Shown: positions 11,001-26,000 of the stretch, piece by piece
How positions within the stretch are numbered: the first letter of the stretch is position 1
Layout: each line of letters begins with the position of its first letter
NCBI RefSeq assembly: GCF_964199755.1
Contig: NW_027436002.1
Span: 1-64,000 of the forward strand
Origin: Larus michahellis
Taxonomy: Eukaryota; Chordata; Aves; Charadriiformes; Laridae
Reading direction: 5' to 3'
DNA: 64,000 nt
The notes under the pieces: model-generated
Databases searched by the model: none
What the model was told of the DNA's origin: nothing
Seen by the model: the letters and a program-made list of their open reading frames with translations, nothing else
Program-made: the position numbers and the translations under genes

Positions 11001-14000
11001 CATTGGTCCATTGTGCTGGCTCGTGGGTGGCTGTCAGGCTCCATGGTGGCCAGTGGTTACCTACAGTGGCTGGTGGTGGCCCATTGGTTGGCTTTGGTGG
11101 CCACTGAGTGGCTGTTGGGTGGCCAATGAGTGGCGTTGGATGGTTCTTGGCCACCCTTGGTGGCCGTTGGGTGGCTGGTGGTTGCCCATGGTGGCTGTTG
11201 GGTGGCCACTGAGTGGCATTGGGTGGTTCTTGGCCAACCTTGGTGGCCATTGGTGATCCATGGGGGTCATCAGACGACCTTAGGTGGCCATTGCTGACCT
11301 GTGATGGCCACTGGATGACATTGGATGGCTGTTAATAACACATGATGGCCATCGGGTGACATTGGGTGGCCATTGCTGACCCGTGGTGGCCATCAAGTGA
11401 GTTTGGGTGGCCATTGCTTACCCATGGTGGCCTCTGCTGACTTTGGGTGGCCATTGGTGACCCATGGTGACCATTGAATGACGTTGGATGTTTGTTAATG
11501 ACTCATGATGGCCATCGGGTGATCTTGGTGGCCGTTGGTGACCCGTGGTGGCCAGTGGATGACAGTGGATGGCCGTTAATGACCCGTGGTGGTCATTGGG
11601 TGACATTGGGTGGCCATTGCTGACCCGTCGTGGCCATTGTGTGGCTGTTGGTGACCTGTGGTGGCCATTGGTTGGCTGATGGTGACACGGGGTGGCCGTT
11701 GGATGACATGGGATGGCTGATAATGACCCATGGTGGCCATTGGGTGACCTTGGGTGGCCGTTGCCGACCCATGGTGGCCGTAGGGTAACATTGAATGGCT
11801 GGTAATGTCACATGATAGCCATTGGGGGACCTTGGGTGGCTGTTGGTGACCCGTGATGGCTATTGGGTGGCCCTTGGTGACCCATGGTAGCCATTGGGTA
11901 GCTGTTGGTGACCTACGGTGGTCATTGGATGACATGGGATGGCTGTTAATGACCCATGGTGGTCATTGGGTGGCAGTTGGATGACCTTGGCTGGCCATTG
12001 CTGACCCATGGTGGCCATTGGATGACCTTGGATGGCTTTAACGATCCATGGTGGCCGATGGGTGACCTGGGCTGGCTGCTGGTGACCTGTGGTGGTTGTT
12101 GCATGATGTTGGATGGCTGTTACTGGCCCGTGGTGGTCATTGGGTAGTTCCCTGTGACCGGTGGTGGCCGTTGCATGACGTTGTGTGGCCGTTGCTAACC
12201 CTTGGTGGCCTTTGGGTGGACGTTGGTGACCCATGGTGGTCGTTGCATGACATTGCATGGCTGTTAATGGCTCATGGTTGTCATTGGGTGGCCGTTGCGG
12301 ATCCGTGGTGGCTGTTGGTTGATCTGTGGTGGCCGTTGGATGACATTAGATGGCTGTTGTTGACACGTGATGGCTGTTGGATGACATTAGATGGCTGTTG
12401 TTGACACGTGATGGCTGTTGGGTGACCTTGGGTGGCCATTGCTGACCCGTGGTGGCCATTGGGTGACCATTGCTGACCTGTGATGGCCATTGGGTGACCT
12501 TGGGTGGCCGTTGCTGACCCATGGTGGCCGTTGAGTGACCCTGGGTGACGATTGCTGACCCGCGATGGCCATTGGGTGACCTTGGGTGGCCGTTGCTGAC
12601 CTGTGGTGGCCGTTGGGTGATGTTGGGTGACCATTGCTGACCCGCAATGGCTGTTGGGTGACTATTGCTGACCCATGATGGCTATTGGGTGACCTTGGGT
12701 GGCCGTTTTTGACCCATGGTGGCCACTGGGTGACCGTTGCTGACCCATGATGGCTGTTGGGTGACCTTGGGTGGCCGTTCCTGATCCGTGGTGGCCATTG
12801 GGTGACCATTGTTGACCCGTGATGGCCGTTGGGTGACCTTGGGTGTCCGTTGCTGACCTGTGGTGGCCGTTGGGTGACCATTGTTGACCTGTGATGGCCG
12901 TTGGGTGATCATTGTTGACTTGTGACAGCCATTGGGTGATCTTGGGTGGATGTTCCTGACCCGTAGTGGCCATCGGGTGACCATTGTTGACCCATGATGG
13001 CCATTGGGTGACCTGGGCTGGCAGTTGGTGACCCATGGTGGCCGTTGGGTGCTGATTGGTGGGTGCTGGCCCAGGTGGTGCAGTTCAAGCAGCAGTCCCG
13101 GCTGGAGGAGAAGCGGAAGAAGGCCCTGGACCTGCAGCTGGACTTCATCGTGGGCCAGACCGAGAAGTACTCGGACCTCCTGAGCCGCAGCCTCAACGCC
13201 CCCCGCCGCGGCCCCCCCAACCCCCACCGCCACCTCGCCCCCCAAGGTGGGGCCACCGCCGCGGGGACGGGGGACAGGGACAGCCCGGGGACGCAGGAGC
13301 ACCCCGAGTCAGGGGGGACACCTGGGGAGGTGGGGGTGCAGGGAGGGACATGGGGCACGCAAGGGGGTTGGGGACATGGGGACCCAGGGGGGGATTGGAG
13401 CACCCAGGGGGGCTGGGGACACAGGAGGGGACATAGGGGCACCCAGGGGGGTTGGGGACACTTGGGGACATGGGGACACAGGAAGGGACTCGGGGCACCC
13501 AGGGGGGCTGGGGACACTGGGGAGAGGGGTGAGGGCATTTGGGGACGCAGGGGCACCCAGGGGGGTTGGGGGCACTGGGGCACATGGGGACACAGGAGGG
13601 GACACTTGGAGATATGGGGACACAGGAAAGGATTCGGGGCACCCAGGGGTGCTGGGGACACACAGGGACGTGGGGACACAGGAGGGGGCACGGGGAACCC
13701 AGGGGGGCTGGGGACACTCCGGGGACATGGGGCACCAGGGGGGCTGGGGACACTTGGGGACACAGGAGGGGACACGGGGCACCCAGGGGGGCTGGGGAGG
13801 GGACAGAGGGGATGTGGTCCATCAATGGGGACAGGGAAAAAGGGGATGGGGCCACCCATGGGTGCTGGGGAGGGGACAGGGCCCCCTGGAGGGGAGGGGA
13901 CAAGGAGCTCCCAGGGCCACCCATGGGTGCCGACCCCCCCTCTCCCTCCCCCCCCCGCCCCCCCGCAGATGGGGACACGGAGCCACCGGATGAGGATGTC

Positions 14001-17000
14001 ACCGAGGGTCCCTCCCCCGAGGGGCGCCGCCGGGAGGGGGAGGTACCCTTGGAGGAGCTGCTGGGCTCCCTGCCCCCCCAGGTACCCCCCCACCCCGTCC
14101 CCTGCCTCGGGGACGCCCCTGTCACCCCTTTGTCACCCCTTTGTCACCCCCCTCTCCGCCATCGCCCCCAGGCGCTGCTGCGGAGGAACAAGCGGCCCTG
14201 GGAGCCCCGCGAGGAGGACGAGGAGTTCGCGGCTGAGGAGGAAGGTGAGGACGGGGTGGGGGGCACCCAGTCGTGGGGCTCTGTCACCCAATCGTGGGGC
14301 TCTGTCACCCGTCCTGGGGGGTCTGTCACCCAATTGAGGGGTCTGTTACCCATTTGCAGGTCTGTGTCACCCGTCTTTGGGGTCTGTCACCCAGTTGAGG
14401 GGCTCCGTCACCCACTTGAGGGTCTCTGGCACCCTTCCTTGGGCTCTGTCACCCATTTCTGGGGTTCTGTCACCTGTCTTTGGGCTCTGTCCTCCATCAG
14501 CAAGGGTCTGTCACCCAGCTGAGGGGCTCCGTCACCCGTCCTTGGGGTCTGTCACCCAGTTGAGGGGCTCTGTCCCCTGTCCTCGGGGTCTGTCACCCAG
14601 CTGAGGGGCTCCGTCACCCGTCCTTGGGGTCTGTCACCCAGCTGAGGGGCTCCGTCACCCGTCCTTGGGGTCTGTCACCCAGTTGAGGGGCTCTGTCCCC
14701 TGTCCTCGGGGTCTGTCACCCAGCTGAGGGGCTCCGTCACCCGTCCTTGGGGTCTGTCACCCAGTTGAGGGGCTCTGTCCCCTGTCCTTGGGGTCTGTCA
14801 CCCAGCTGAGGGGCTCTGTCCCCTGTCCTCGGGGTCTGTCACCCCTCTTGGGGCTACTGTCACCCCCCCAGCTCTGCTGCATCCCCTGGGCTGGGTCCCC
14901 CCCAGGGCTGTCACCCCCCAACTTGGGGATCCTGTCACACCACCCCCACCCGCCCCCCCTCCCGGCGCCGATGTCACCCCCCGGGGCTGATGTCCCCCCC
15001 ACCCTGGGCCGATGTCCCTGCACAGGTGAGGACGAGGAGGAGACGATCGCGGCACAGGAGCGGCTGGAGGGTGACGTCGACCACAAGCAGGAGCTGGACG
15101 ACCTGGCCCGCGAGGGTAGGGACAGCACCCATGGGTGCCCCCGTCTGTGTCCCCCCCAGCACCCATGGGAGCCCCCCCCACCCCATGGGTGCCCCCCAGC
15201 GCACGAGTCCCTGTCCACCCACCCTCCGCCATGGGAGCCCCCCAGCACTGATGGGTCCCCACCAGCACCTGTGGGTGCCCACCACACCTCTGTGGGTCCC
15301 CAGCACCCATGGGTGCCCCCTCGCCCCCATGGGAGCCCCCCCCACCAGAACCCCATGGGTGTCCCCCAGTCCCAATGGGTGCTCCCCCACCTCTCCGTGG
15401 GTGCCCCTCCCACCCCCGTGGGAGCCCCCCACCAGAACCCGCGGGTGCCCCCTCAGCACCCACGGGTGCCCTCCCACACCCACGGGTACCCCCCAGCACC
15501 CACACAGACCCACAGGGCACAGGCACACGCGTGTGCGGGGACACGCCTGGCAGGGGGGACATGGGGAGGGATGGGGGGGGTGAATTACAAGGACACGTGT
15601 GCAGGGACACAGGGGGACACGTGCGGGGGGGGACGTGGGGACATGCACGTGCCAGGGATGGGGGGGGCGGGGGCACACGTGTGTGCAGGGGACACAGATG
15701 TGTGTGAGGGGACACGTGTGTGGGGAGACACAGGGATGTGCCTGCGCAGGGACACGTGTAGGGGCACGCAGGGACACGTATGTGCGGGGACATGGGGCAC
15801 ACGTGAGTGCGGGGACGTGGGGCACACGCGTGTGGACTTGGGGGATGGGTGTGTGCGGGGACACGGGAACACGCGCGGGGATGTGTGTGGACAAAGGGTT
15901 TACGCGTGTGCGGGAACATGGAGACACATATGGACGGCGACACATGCGGATACGGAAACGTGTGCAGGGACGTAGGAACGTGTGTGCGGGGACACGGGGA
16001 CACGTGTGTGCAGGAACGTGTGCGGCCGGGGAATGTGTGTGCGGGGACACGGGGATGTGTGTGTGCAGGGACACGGGCACACGTGTGCAGGGACGTGGGG
16101 ACAGGCGTGTCCCGGGACACGGGGATGTGTGTCAGAACATAAGGACACGCGTGTGCCGGGGCACAACGTGTACGAGGACAGGGGGACACCCGTGTGCATG
16201 AGGCTATAGACGCAGTGTGCGAGGACACGGGGGACGCGCAAACACGTATGGGAAGATGCGAGGACACGTGTGTGCCAGGACACGCGGCCACATGTGTGTG
16301 AGGGCAGGGGTGCCCTGGGTCCTAGAGACCCCCACCCAGGGTGCCCCCCGCCCTGCCCGTGCCCCACGCGTGTCGAGGCGTGCTGAGGCGTGTGCGTGTC
16401 CGCAGGGGCGCTGCCGATGGAGGAGCTGCTGCAGCAGTACGCCGGCGCCTTCGCCGACTCCGACTGCGACTCCCCCCCCGGCGCCAGCAGCACCCGCTCG
16501 GGTAGGGACACCCCGGGGTGCTGGGTGGGGGCGGGACGACCCCCATGGGTGCTATAGGGCCCCCCTTGGTGCCGTAGGGTCACCCCTGGGTCCTAGAGAC
16601 ACCCACCCAATGCCATAGGGTCACCCCTGGGGGCCAATAGGGACCTCCTCAGTCCTGGAGACCTCCCCACCCAAGTGCTATAGGGCCACCCCTGGGTCCT
16701 AGGGACCCCACCCAATGCCATTGGGCCACGCCTGGGTGTCATAAGGGCCACCCCCGGGTCCTAGGGACCCCCACCCAATGCCATTGGGCCACGCCTGGGT
16801 GTCATAAGGGCCACCCCTGGGTCTTAGAGACCCCCACCTAGGTGCCGTAGGGTCAGCCCTGGGTCCTAGGGACCCCCACCCAGGTGCTGTAGGGTCACCT
16901 CTGGGTCCTAGAGACCCTCACCCAGTGCCATGGGCTTAGTCCTGGGTCCTAGAGACCACCCCTGGGTACCATAGAGCCACCCATGGGTGCTGCAGCCCCG

Positions 17001-20000
17001 CTCCCAGCACCCATGTTCCACCCCCACCCCCCCAGACTCGCCGGTGGCCGAGAGCGATGACGAGGAGGAGGAGGAAGAGGACGAGGATGAGGAGGAAGAG
17101 GAGGAAGATGAAGAAGAGGAAGAGGAGGAAGAAGAAGAGGAGGAAGAGGAGGAGGAAGAGGAGCAGGAGGAGACCGAGGCAGGTGCTCCCGCCACCGAGG
17201 ACCCTTCCCCGCCCCCAGGCACCCAAGAGCACCGAGGGGGGCCCCCGCCCGCAGCCCCCCAGCCTCCCTCCACCACCCCCACCCCCAAGAAGGAGATCAC
17301 TGACATCGCTGCCGCCGCCGAGAGCCTCCAACCCAAGGGCTACACCTTGGCCACCACCCAGGTAACCCCTCCCCCGGCCCAGCCAGCACCTATGGGTGCT
17401 GTGGGAAGGGGGTCACCCACCTCTGACACACCCCCCCACCACCACCTCCAGGTGAAGACGCCCATCCCCCACCTGCTCCGGGGCACCCTCCGGGAGTACC
17501 AGCACATCGGGCTGGACTGGTTGGTCACCATGTACGAGAAGAAACTCAACGGAATCTTGGCCGACGAGATGGGGTTGGGCAAGACCATCCAGACCATCTC
17601 CCTTCTGGCCCACCTCGCCTGCGAGAAGGGTGAGGGGTGCCCTTCACCCACCCGCCTTGGGAGGTCCCTGGTCTCTGCCGGGCCTTGGGAGGTGGTGGGC
17701 GTCTTGGGTGGGAGCTGCTTGGGCACCTTTGAGTGCTGTGGGGGCTTTGTAGGGCTCATGTAGGTTGTCCTTGGGGACGCTTGGCTGCTCCGGGGTGTTT
17801 GTGGTGTCTTTAGAGCTCATCTAGGTTCTTCTTGGGTACCTTTGGGTGCTGTGGGGTCTTTGTAGGGCCCATCTTCGTTGTCCTTGGGTACCTTTGGGTG
17901 CTCTGGGGGTTTTGTAGGGTCTCTAAGGCCCAACTGAGCAACTTTGGCTGCCGTGAGGTGTTTGTAGGGTCTTTAGGGCCCATCTTGGTTGTCCTTCGGT
18001 CCCCTTGGGTGCTGTGGGGTGTTTGTGGGGTCTTTAAGGCCCATCTTGGTTGTCCTTCGGTCCCCTTGGGTGCTGTGGGGTGTTTGTGGGGTCTTTAAGG
18101 CCCATCTAGGTTCTCCTTGAGCACCTTTGGGTGCTGTGGGGGCTTTATAGGGTCTCTGGGGCCCATCTGAGCACCCTCAGGTGCTGTGGGGTTGTTGTAG
18201 GGTCTTTAGAACTCATCTAGATTGTTCTCGGGTCTTGTAGGCTGTTTGTGGGGACGTTATTGCCCCGTCTACGTTCTCGTTGGGCACCTTTGGGTGCTGC
18301 GGGGTCTTTGTAGGGTCTGTAGATTCTCATGTGTTCCCCGAGCACCCATGGGTTCTGTAGGCTGCTGATAGGGTTTGTAGGTCCCCATGGTCTCCCTGAG
18401 CACCCATGGGTGCTGGGGGCTCCTTATGGGGTCTGTAGGTCTTCATGGTCTCCCTGAGCACCCATGGGTGCTGTAGGCTGCTTGTAGGATCAGTAGGTCT
18501 TCATGGGCTCTCTCATCACCCATGGGTGCTGTGGGCTCTTTGTAGCATCTGTACGTCCCCACGGGCTCCCCCAGCACCCGTGGGTGCCCCCCACCCCTTC
18601 TCCTGACGCCACCCCCGCTCCCCGCAGGCAGCTGGGGCCCCCACCTCATCATTGTGCCCACCAGCGTGATGCTCAACTGGGAGATGGAGCTGAAGCGCTG
18701 GTGCCCCAGTTTCAAGATCCTCACCTACTACGGGGCGCAGAAGGAGCGCCGGCTGAAGCGGCAGGTGAACCCCAACCCCCACGGGGTGGGATGGGGGGGT
18801 CCCTTGACCTCCCCCCCCCCACCCACCCCTGACCCTCATGGGTGCCCCCCACCCAGGGCTGGACCAAACCCAACGCCTTCCACGTGTGCATCACCTCCTA
18901 CAAGCTGGTCCTGCAGGACCACCAGGCTTTCCGCCGGAAGAACTGGAAGTACCTGATCCTGGACGAGGCCCAGAACATCAAGAACTTCAAGTCCCAGCGG
19001 TGGCAGTCGCTCCTCAACTTCAACAGGTCCTGGGGGGGCGCCCACGGGTGCCCTGTGGGTGCCTTGTAGCTGCCCATGGGGGCTCTGCATCCCCCCAGGA
19101 GCACCCGTGGGTGCCTTGTATCCGCCTGGGGGGCACCTGCAGCACCCTGGGAAGGGGAGGGGGGGCTTTGTAGCTGCCTGGGGGTACCTGTAGGTGCATG
19201 GGGACCCCCGTGGGTGCTCTCTTTGCCCTCCCCGGGAGGCACCCATGGGTGCTGACCGGGTGTCGTCGCCTCCCCCCGCAGCCAGCGGCGGCTGCTGCTG
19301 ACGGGGACGCCGCTGCAGAACAGCCTGATGGAGCTGTGGTCCCTCATGCACTTCCTGATGCCCCGCGTCTTCCAGTCCCACCGGGAGTTCAAGGAATGGT
19401 TCTCCAACCCCCTCACCGGCATGATCGAGGGCAGCCAGGAGTACAACGAGAGCCTCGTCAAGCGCCTCCACAAGGTGGGGGAGGGGGGCACCCCAAAAAT
19501 TTGGGGGCGGGGGGCAGGGAGGGGGTTGAGGCCCCATTCGGGGGGGCTGGGACCCGCTTTGGGGCAGAGGTTGGGGAAGGTGGTCCCTGGTTTGGTGTGT
19601 ACCCGGGGGGGGGTGACCGCCCAGTCTTAGGGTGCAGCTGGATGGGGGTGACCCCCGTTTTTAGGTGACCCCCGTTTCCGAGCACAGCTCGATGGGGGTG
19701 ACCCCCGTTTTTAGGTGACCCCCGTTTCCGAGCACAGCTCGGTGGGGGTGAGCCCCGTTTTTAGGTGACCCCCATTTTGGGGCGCAGCTGGGTGGGGGTG
19801 ACCCCCACTTTGGGGGCGCCCCCCCTGTTTCGGGGCACAGCCGGCTGGCAGTACCCCCTTTTGTCACCTCCCCCCAGCTCCACGGTGGGGCTGACCGTTA
19901 CCCCATTCCCCACCCTGCCCGGGTTCCTCCTCCCACCCCGCCTTATTTTGGGGGGGGGGGGTCACCCCTATTTTGTTGGGTGGAACCCCCCAACAAGGCG

Positions 20001-23000
20001 GCAGCTGACTGGCTGCTCCCCCAGGTGCTCCGCCCCTTCCTCCTGCGGCGGCTGAAGGTGGACGTGGAGAAGCAGATGCCCAAGAAGTACGAGCACGTCC
20101 TCAAGTGCCGCCTCTCCAAGCGCCAGCGCTACCTCTACGACGACTTCATGGGCCAAGCCAGGTGGGCGGCGCGTCCCCACCGGTGTCCCCCACGTGTCAC
20201 CTCGCACCCCCCCACCCCCCCCCCCCGCCTCACCTGCCCCCTTTGTCCTCCCTCTCGGCAGCACCAAGGCCACTTTGGCCAGCGGTCACTTCATGAGCGT
20301 CATCAACGTGCTGATGCAGCTGCGCAAGGTGTGCAACCACCCCGACCTCTTCGAGCCCCGGCCCGTCCACTCGCCCTTCATCACCGAGGGCATCTGCTTC
20401 GTCACCGCCTCCCTCGTCCTCCGCGCCCTCGACCCCGACCCCTTCAAGGTGACAATGCTGGGGGGACAGGGTGGGGGATGGCACGCCAAGGGGATTGATC
20501 TGGGGAGGAGGTTGGGGGGCAACAGGAGGTGGTTTGAGGGGTGGCGTTGGGTGCCCTGGTGGTGTCGCCGGCACCCAGGGGCGCTAGGGTGGCCTTGTGG
20601 TGGCACTTCTGGGGAGGTAGAGGACATGGGAAGCGTCAGGTGAAGGGCTCAAGGTCTTCTTGACCAAGGTTATGGAGATATGGGCGAGATGGAGGGGTGG
20701 CCCCAGGTGTCCTAGGCCACCACGTCGTTGTCACCGTAACTGGGGTCACCATCGTGACTTGTGGTGGCACTTCTGGGGAGGTAGAGGACACGGGAAGCAT
20801 CGTGTGAAGGGTTCGAAGTGTTCTTGGCCAGGGTAATGGGGACACCGATGACATTTAGAGGTAGCCTGAGGTGGCACAGGCCATCCTGTCGTTGTCACCA
20901 GCACTTGGGGTCTCTAGCATGGTCCTGTGTCTTTGTGGTGGTGGTGGCACTTCTGGGGACACACAGGACCTCAGGTGCACCAGGTGCAGGGTTCAAGGTC
21001 TTCTTGAGCAGGGTTCTGGGGACCCGGGTGAGATAGGGGGGTGGCCCAAGGTGACACAGGGTGTGCTGGCACCTGGGGACACCAGCATGATCTGTGGTGG
21101 CACTTGTGGGGACATAGAGGCCATGAGGACACAGCAGCCAGGTGGCTTAAGGTCTTCTTGGCCAAAGTTATGGGACCACAGGCTAGATGGAGGTGTGGCC
21201 CCTGGTGTCACAGGCCACCGTGTCGTTGTCACCACCACCCAGGGTCCCCAGCGTGGCCCCGTGTCTCGCTGGTGACAGTTCTGGCGATGCTGAGGCCATG
21301 GGGACACACCAGCCGCATGGCTCGTGGCGCCCGGCTTATGGGGGACACAGGTGACGTGGGGATGGTCTGAGGTGACACGGGCCACCCTGTCGTTGTCCCC
21401 AGCACGTGGACATGGGGCTGTTTGACCTGGTGACCCTGGAGGGACGGGTGTCCCGCTACGCCGCCGACACCTTCCTGCCCCGCTGGCGGGTGACGCGTCG
21501 CCTGGTCGAGGACGTCGCCGCCGCCCCTGACCCCCCCCCGCGCCCCAAGCCCGTCCGCATGAAAGTCAACCGGTGAGGGGGACACTGGGGTGGCCTTGGG
21601 GACGCTGGGGGCACTGAGGTGGTGGCGGGGCCCTTGGGGACACCAGGGGTCTTGGGGATGCTGGGATGGCCTTGGGGACACTATGGTTGCCTTGGGGTCA
21701 CTGGGGTGCTGGTAGGACCCTTGGGGAGACCACGGGTGGCCTTGGGGACATCAGGGGCACCGGGGGGTTAATGAGATGGTGGTAGAGCTCCTTGGGCGTG
21801 GCAGGGAGCCCTTGGGGACACCATGGGCGCCTTTGGGGACACTCGGGATGGCCTTGAGGACACCGTGGGGTCAGTGAGATGGGGGTGGGACCCTTGGGGA
21901 CACCATGGGCGCCTTTGGGGACACTCGGGATGGCCTTGAGGACACGAGGGGGTCAATGAGACGGGGGTGGAAGCCCTTGGGGACACCATGGGCGCCTTTG
22001 GGGACACTCGGGATGGCCTTGAGGACACCATGGGGTCAATGAGATGGGGGTGGGACCCTTGGGGACACCATGGGCGCCTTTGGGGACACTCGGGATGGCC
22101 TTGAGGACACCATGGGGTCAGTGAGATGGGGGTGGGAGCCCTTGGGGACACCATGGGCGCCTTTGGGGACACTCGGGATGGCCTTGAGGACACCATGGGG
22201 TCAATGAGATGGGGGTGGGAGCCCTTGGGGACACCATGGGCGCCTTTGGGGACACTCGGGATGGCCTTGAGGACACCATGGGGTCAATGAGATGGGGGTG
22301 GGACCCTTGGGGACACCATGGGCGCCTTTGGGGACACTCGGGATGGCCTTGAGGACACCATGGGGTCAATGAGATGGGGGTGGGACCCTTGGGGACACTG
22401 TGGGTGGGCTTCTGGACACTTGGGATGGCCTTGGGGACACTGTGGGCACCAGGGGGGCGGTGAGGTGGTGGTGGGACCCTCGGGGACATCACCGTGGCGG
22501 GGGTGGGGGGAGGGTCAGGGTACTGGGCGGGGGGGGTGGGGTGCTTGGGGGTGGGGCCGGGGGTGTGACACTCCCCCCTTCCCCCCCATCCCTGCCCCCC
22601 CCAGGATGCTGCAGCCAATCCCGAAGGCCGAGAGCCGGGCGGTGCTGCTGCTCAACACCCCCCGCCCGGGGGCAGGGCCCCCCCTGGGGGTGCTGCCCCT
22701 CGGCCACGCCCCCCCGCCGCCTGGCCACGCCCCCCAGCCCGCCGGCCACGCCCCACCGCCTGCTGGCCACGCCCCCGTGCTGGTTAGCCCGGCCCCCTCC
22801 ACGGGCATCACCCTTGGCCCCGCCCTCCTGGCTGCCGGCCCCGCCCCTCCCGCCACCGGGGCCCCACCCCCCGCGGCCGCTGGCCCCGCCCCCCTGCTGC
22901 CCCCGGGGGGGGCGGGGCTGGGGCTGGGGCTGGGATTGGCCCTGGCGGCCCCGCCCCGGGCCACGCCCACACTGCTGCCTGCACTGGCTCCGCCCCCCGC

Positions 23001-26000
23001 TGGTCCCGCCCAAGGTGAGAAGGCAGGGGCGGGGTGGGCGGGGCTTAAAAAGAGGCTGAGCTCCGGGAGTGGTGGGTGGGCGGGGTGTAAGGGGGGTGGG
23101 GCTTAAAGTGGGCGTGGCCTGGGTGGAGGTGGGTGTGGCTTGAGGGGACATGGGCGGGGTTTGGCTGAAGGGGTGGGGCTCGCAGGCCATTCATGGCCGT
23201 GCGGTGGGCGGGGCTTATTTAAAGGGGCGGGGCCAGCCCCTGGCCCTGGGCTCTGCCCAAGGGGGCCGGGGGCCAGGATGGGTGGGGTGGGCTACATGGA
23301 TAGGACTTGCGGCTAGTGGGCAGGGCTTGTGGCTAGTGGGTGGGGCCTCTCTTAACCCCTCCCCTCCCCACAGCTCTGCCCCCAGCTCCGCTGGCTGCCC
23401 CCCCCCCCACCGCTGCCGCCGCTGGTGCCCCCCGCCCCCCTCAGCCCCCCCCAAATTTGGGGGGCAAAGGGGGGGCCCCCTTGGCTGCCTACGCCCTGCC
23501 CGGCCCCGGCCCGCAGCGGCTACTGCTGGCCCCTGACATGCAAGCCCGCCTGCCCTGTGAGTAGCCTCCCCCCCACCCCACCCCCCCCCACCCCCCAACA
23601 CCCCTCCCACTGCTTTACTTCAGGGGGGAAACCTAAAATGGGTGGGGGGAGGGAACAAATGGGGGGGGGGGACACCCTAAAACTGGGGGGGGGACACCCT
23701 AAAACTGGGGGGGACACCCCCCCAAAGGTGGGTGGAGGGAGACTAAAATTGCGTGGGTGTCCCGCCAAGGGTGGGTGGGGGACCCCAAAATGGGTGGGGG
23801 GGAAGACCTAAAGGTGGGTGGGAGACCCTAAAATGGGGGGGGGACACCAACAAACGGGGGTGTGGGGACCCTAAAATTTTTGGGGGGGAGGGCCTTAAAT
23901 GTGTGCCCTCCCCCCTGGTAGCCGGCGAGGTGGTGAGCATCGGGCAACTGGCGGCGCTGGCCCAGCGGCCTGGGGGGGCCCCTGGAGGCGGGGGGGCAGC
24001 CCCCCCGGGGGGGGCCAAACCCCTCACCCTGCAGCTGCAGGGCAGCAAACTCACCCTGGCCGCTCCCCCCCTGCGGCACCTGGCCCTCGCCCCCCCCCGC
24101 GGCCTCCCACGTAAGTTTGGGGGACACACCACACCCCCCCCCCTTGCTGAACCCCCTCTTAGTACCGCCGCAGTCCCCCATTTTAACCCTGGGGGGCAGG
24201 GAATGGGGTGATCTGTCCCACCTTAGTTGCACCCTTAAAATGGGGGGGTCATTAATTGGGGGGGGGGGGGGGGTGTCATTAATTGGGGGAGGGTATTAAT
24301 GGGGGGGGCCATTAATGGGTGGGGGGGGCCCAAGATGGGGAGGGGAACTCCTACCAATGGGGGAGGGAACCTTGAGGTGTGGGGGGGCACCCTGAAATGG
24401 GGGGGGGGACACCCCCAAGGGCTGGGGGGGGCCTTAAAATGGTTGTGGGGAGCCTAAAATGGGGGGGGGGGGCACCCAAAGCTGGGTGGGGGGGACCCTA
24501 AAATGGAGGGGGGGGGGCTAAAATGGGGGGGACACAGCCCCCAAAGGTGGGTGGCGGACCCCCCAAAGGTGGGAGGGAGGGGGGGATCCTAAAATGGGGG
24601 GGGGGGGCACTTTGGGGTGCCCCCTGACAGCCCCCTGTCCCGTCCCGTCCCCCCTCAATAGGGAACGTGGTGCATCTGGTGGCGGCCGGGGGGCAGCACC
24701 CGCTCCTGGGCCCCCCCGCCCAGGTCACCCTGCTGGCACCCGTCGCCCCCACGGCCCCCGCTGGGGCCCCCCCCGCCGGGCCCCCCCCCCAGCCCCCCAC
24801 CATCGGCCTCCCCATCGCCACTGCCCAAGGTAAGGTTGGGGGGGGCATCTCTGGGTGCCCCTGAGCCCCCCAGACTGCTGGGAACCCCCCTTGGACCCCC
24901 CCCAGACCACCCCCAGTGCCCCTAATCCCTCCTTGGACCCCCCCAGAATCCCCTCTGGGTGCCTCGGAACCCCCCCAGCACCCCTATGGGTGCCCTTAAG
25001 ACCCCTTGGACCCTCCCCGGGTGCCCCTAAGCCCCACTTGGACCCCCCGCAGGAGCTTCTGGGTGCCATTAGCCCCCCCCCGCCCCTGCCCAGACCCCTT
25101 TGGGTGCGCCTGGAACCCCCCCAGACCCTGTTGGGTACCTCTGAGACCCCCCCGGACCCCCCTGGGTGACCCTGAGCCCCCTTGCATGCCCCCAGACCCC
25201 CCCTGGTACCCTTGCCCCCCCCCCCTTAGACCCCCATGGGTGCCCCTAAGCTCCCTTGGACCCCCCCAGACCCCACTGGGTGCCCCCTGGAGCCCCCTTG
25301 GACCTCCACCCGGACCCCCCCGGGTGCCCCCGGGACCCCCCCAGAGCCCCATGGGTGCTCTGAAGTCCCCCTGGAGCCCCCCAGACCCCCCTGGGTGGCC
25401 CCGGAACCCCACCCCCAGAGCCCCCTCAGGACCATTTTGGGTGCCACTGGGTGCTGGGGGGGGTGTCGGTTGTTTTTGCCGGGGGGGGGGTGTGGGGTGT
25501 GTGTGTGTATCTGACCAGTTTCACCCCCCCCCAGTGCCGACGCCACTGGTGAACAGTGGGGGGGTGGTGAAGATCGTGGTGCGCCAGGCCCCCCGCGATG
25601 GGCTGGCGGCCCCTGTGCCCCCCCCGGCCCCCCCACCCGCCCCACGACCCCCCCCGGCCCGACCCCTCCTGCGGGTGGTGCCCGCGCCCCCCCCCGCTGG
25701 CGTCGTCCCCCCTCCTGCCGCCACTGCAGCCGGACCCGATCTGATGGGTGAGTGCCTGACCCCCCCCCCCGCCAGCACCCATGGGTGCCCCCCACCCCTC
25801 TGGGCCCCACCCCCCCGCCACATGGCCCTGTGTGCCCCCACCCCACCCCCTTGGGGTCCCCTGTTGCTGGGGGCCCCCCCCTGCACCCCTGGGTGCCTCC
25901 TGATCCCCTGGGCCCCCCCCTCACCTCCCACATGGCCCTGGGAATTCCCCCCTGCACCCATGGGTGCCCTTTGACTCCCTGGCCCCTCCCCCGATCCTGC

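Noticed and set aside
14798-16291. A 497-codon minus-strand open frame resembling a Cys/His-rich protein
   Set aside because: Translation of CACGTGTG and CCCATGGGTG repeats. The apparent Cys/His spacing simply follows the repeat unit.
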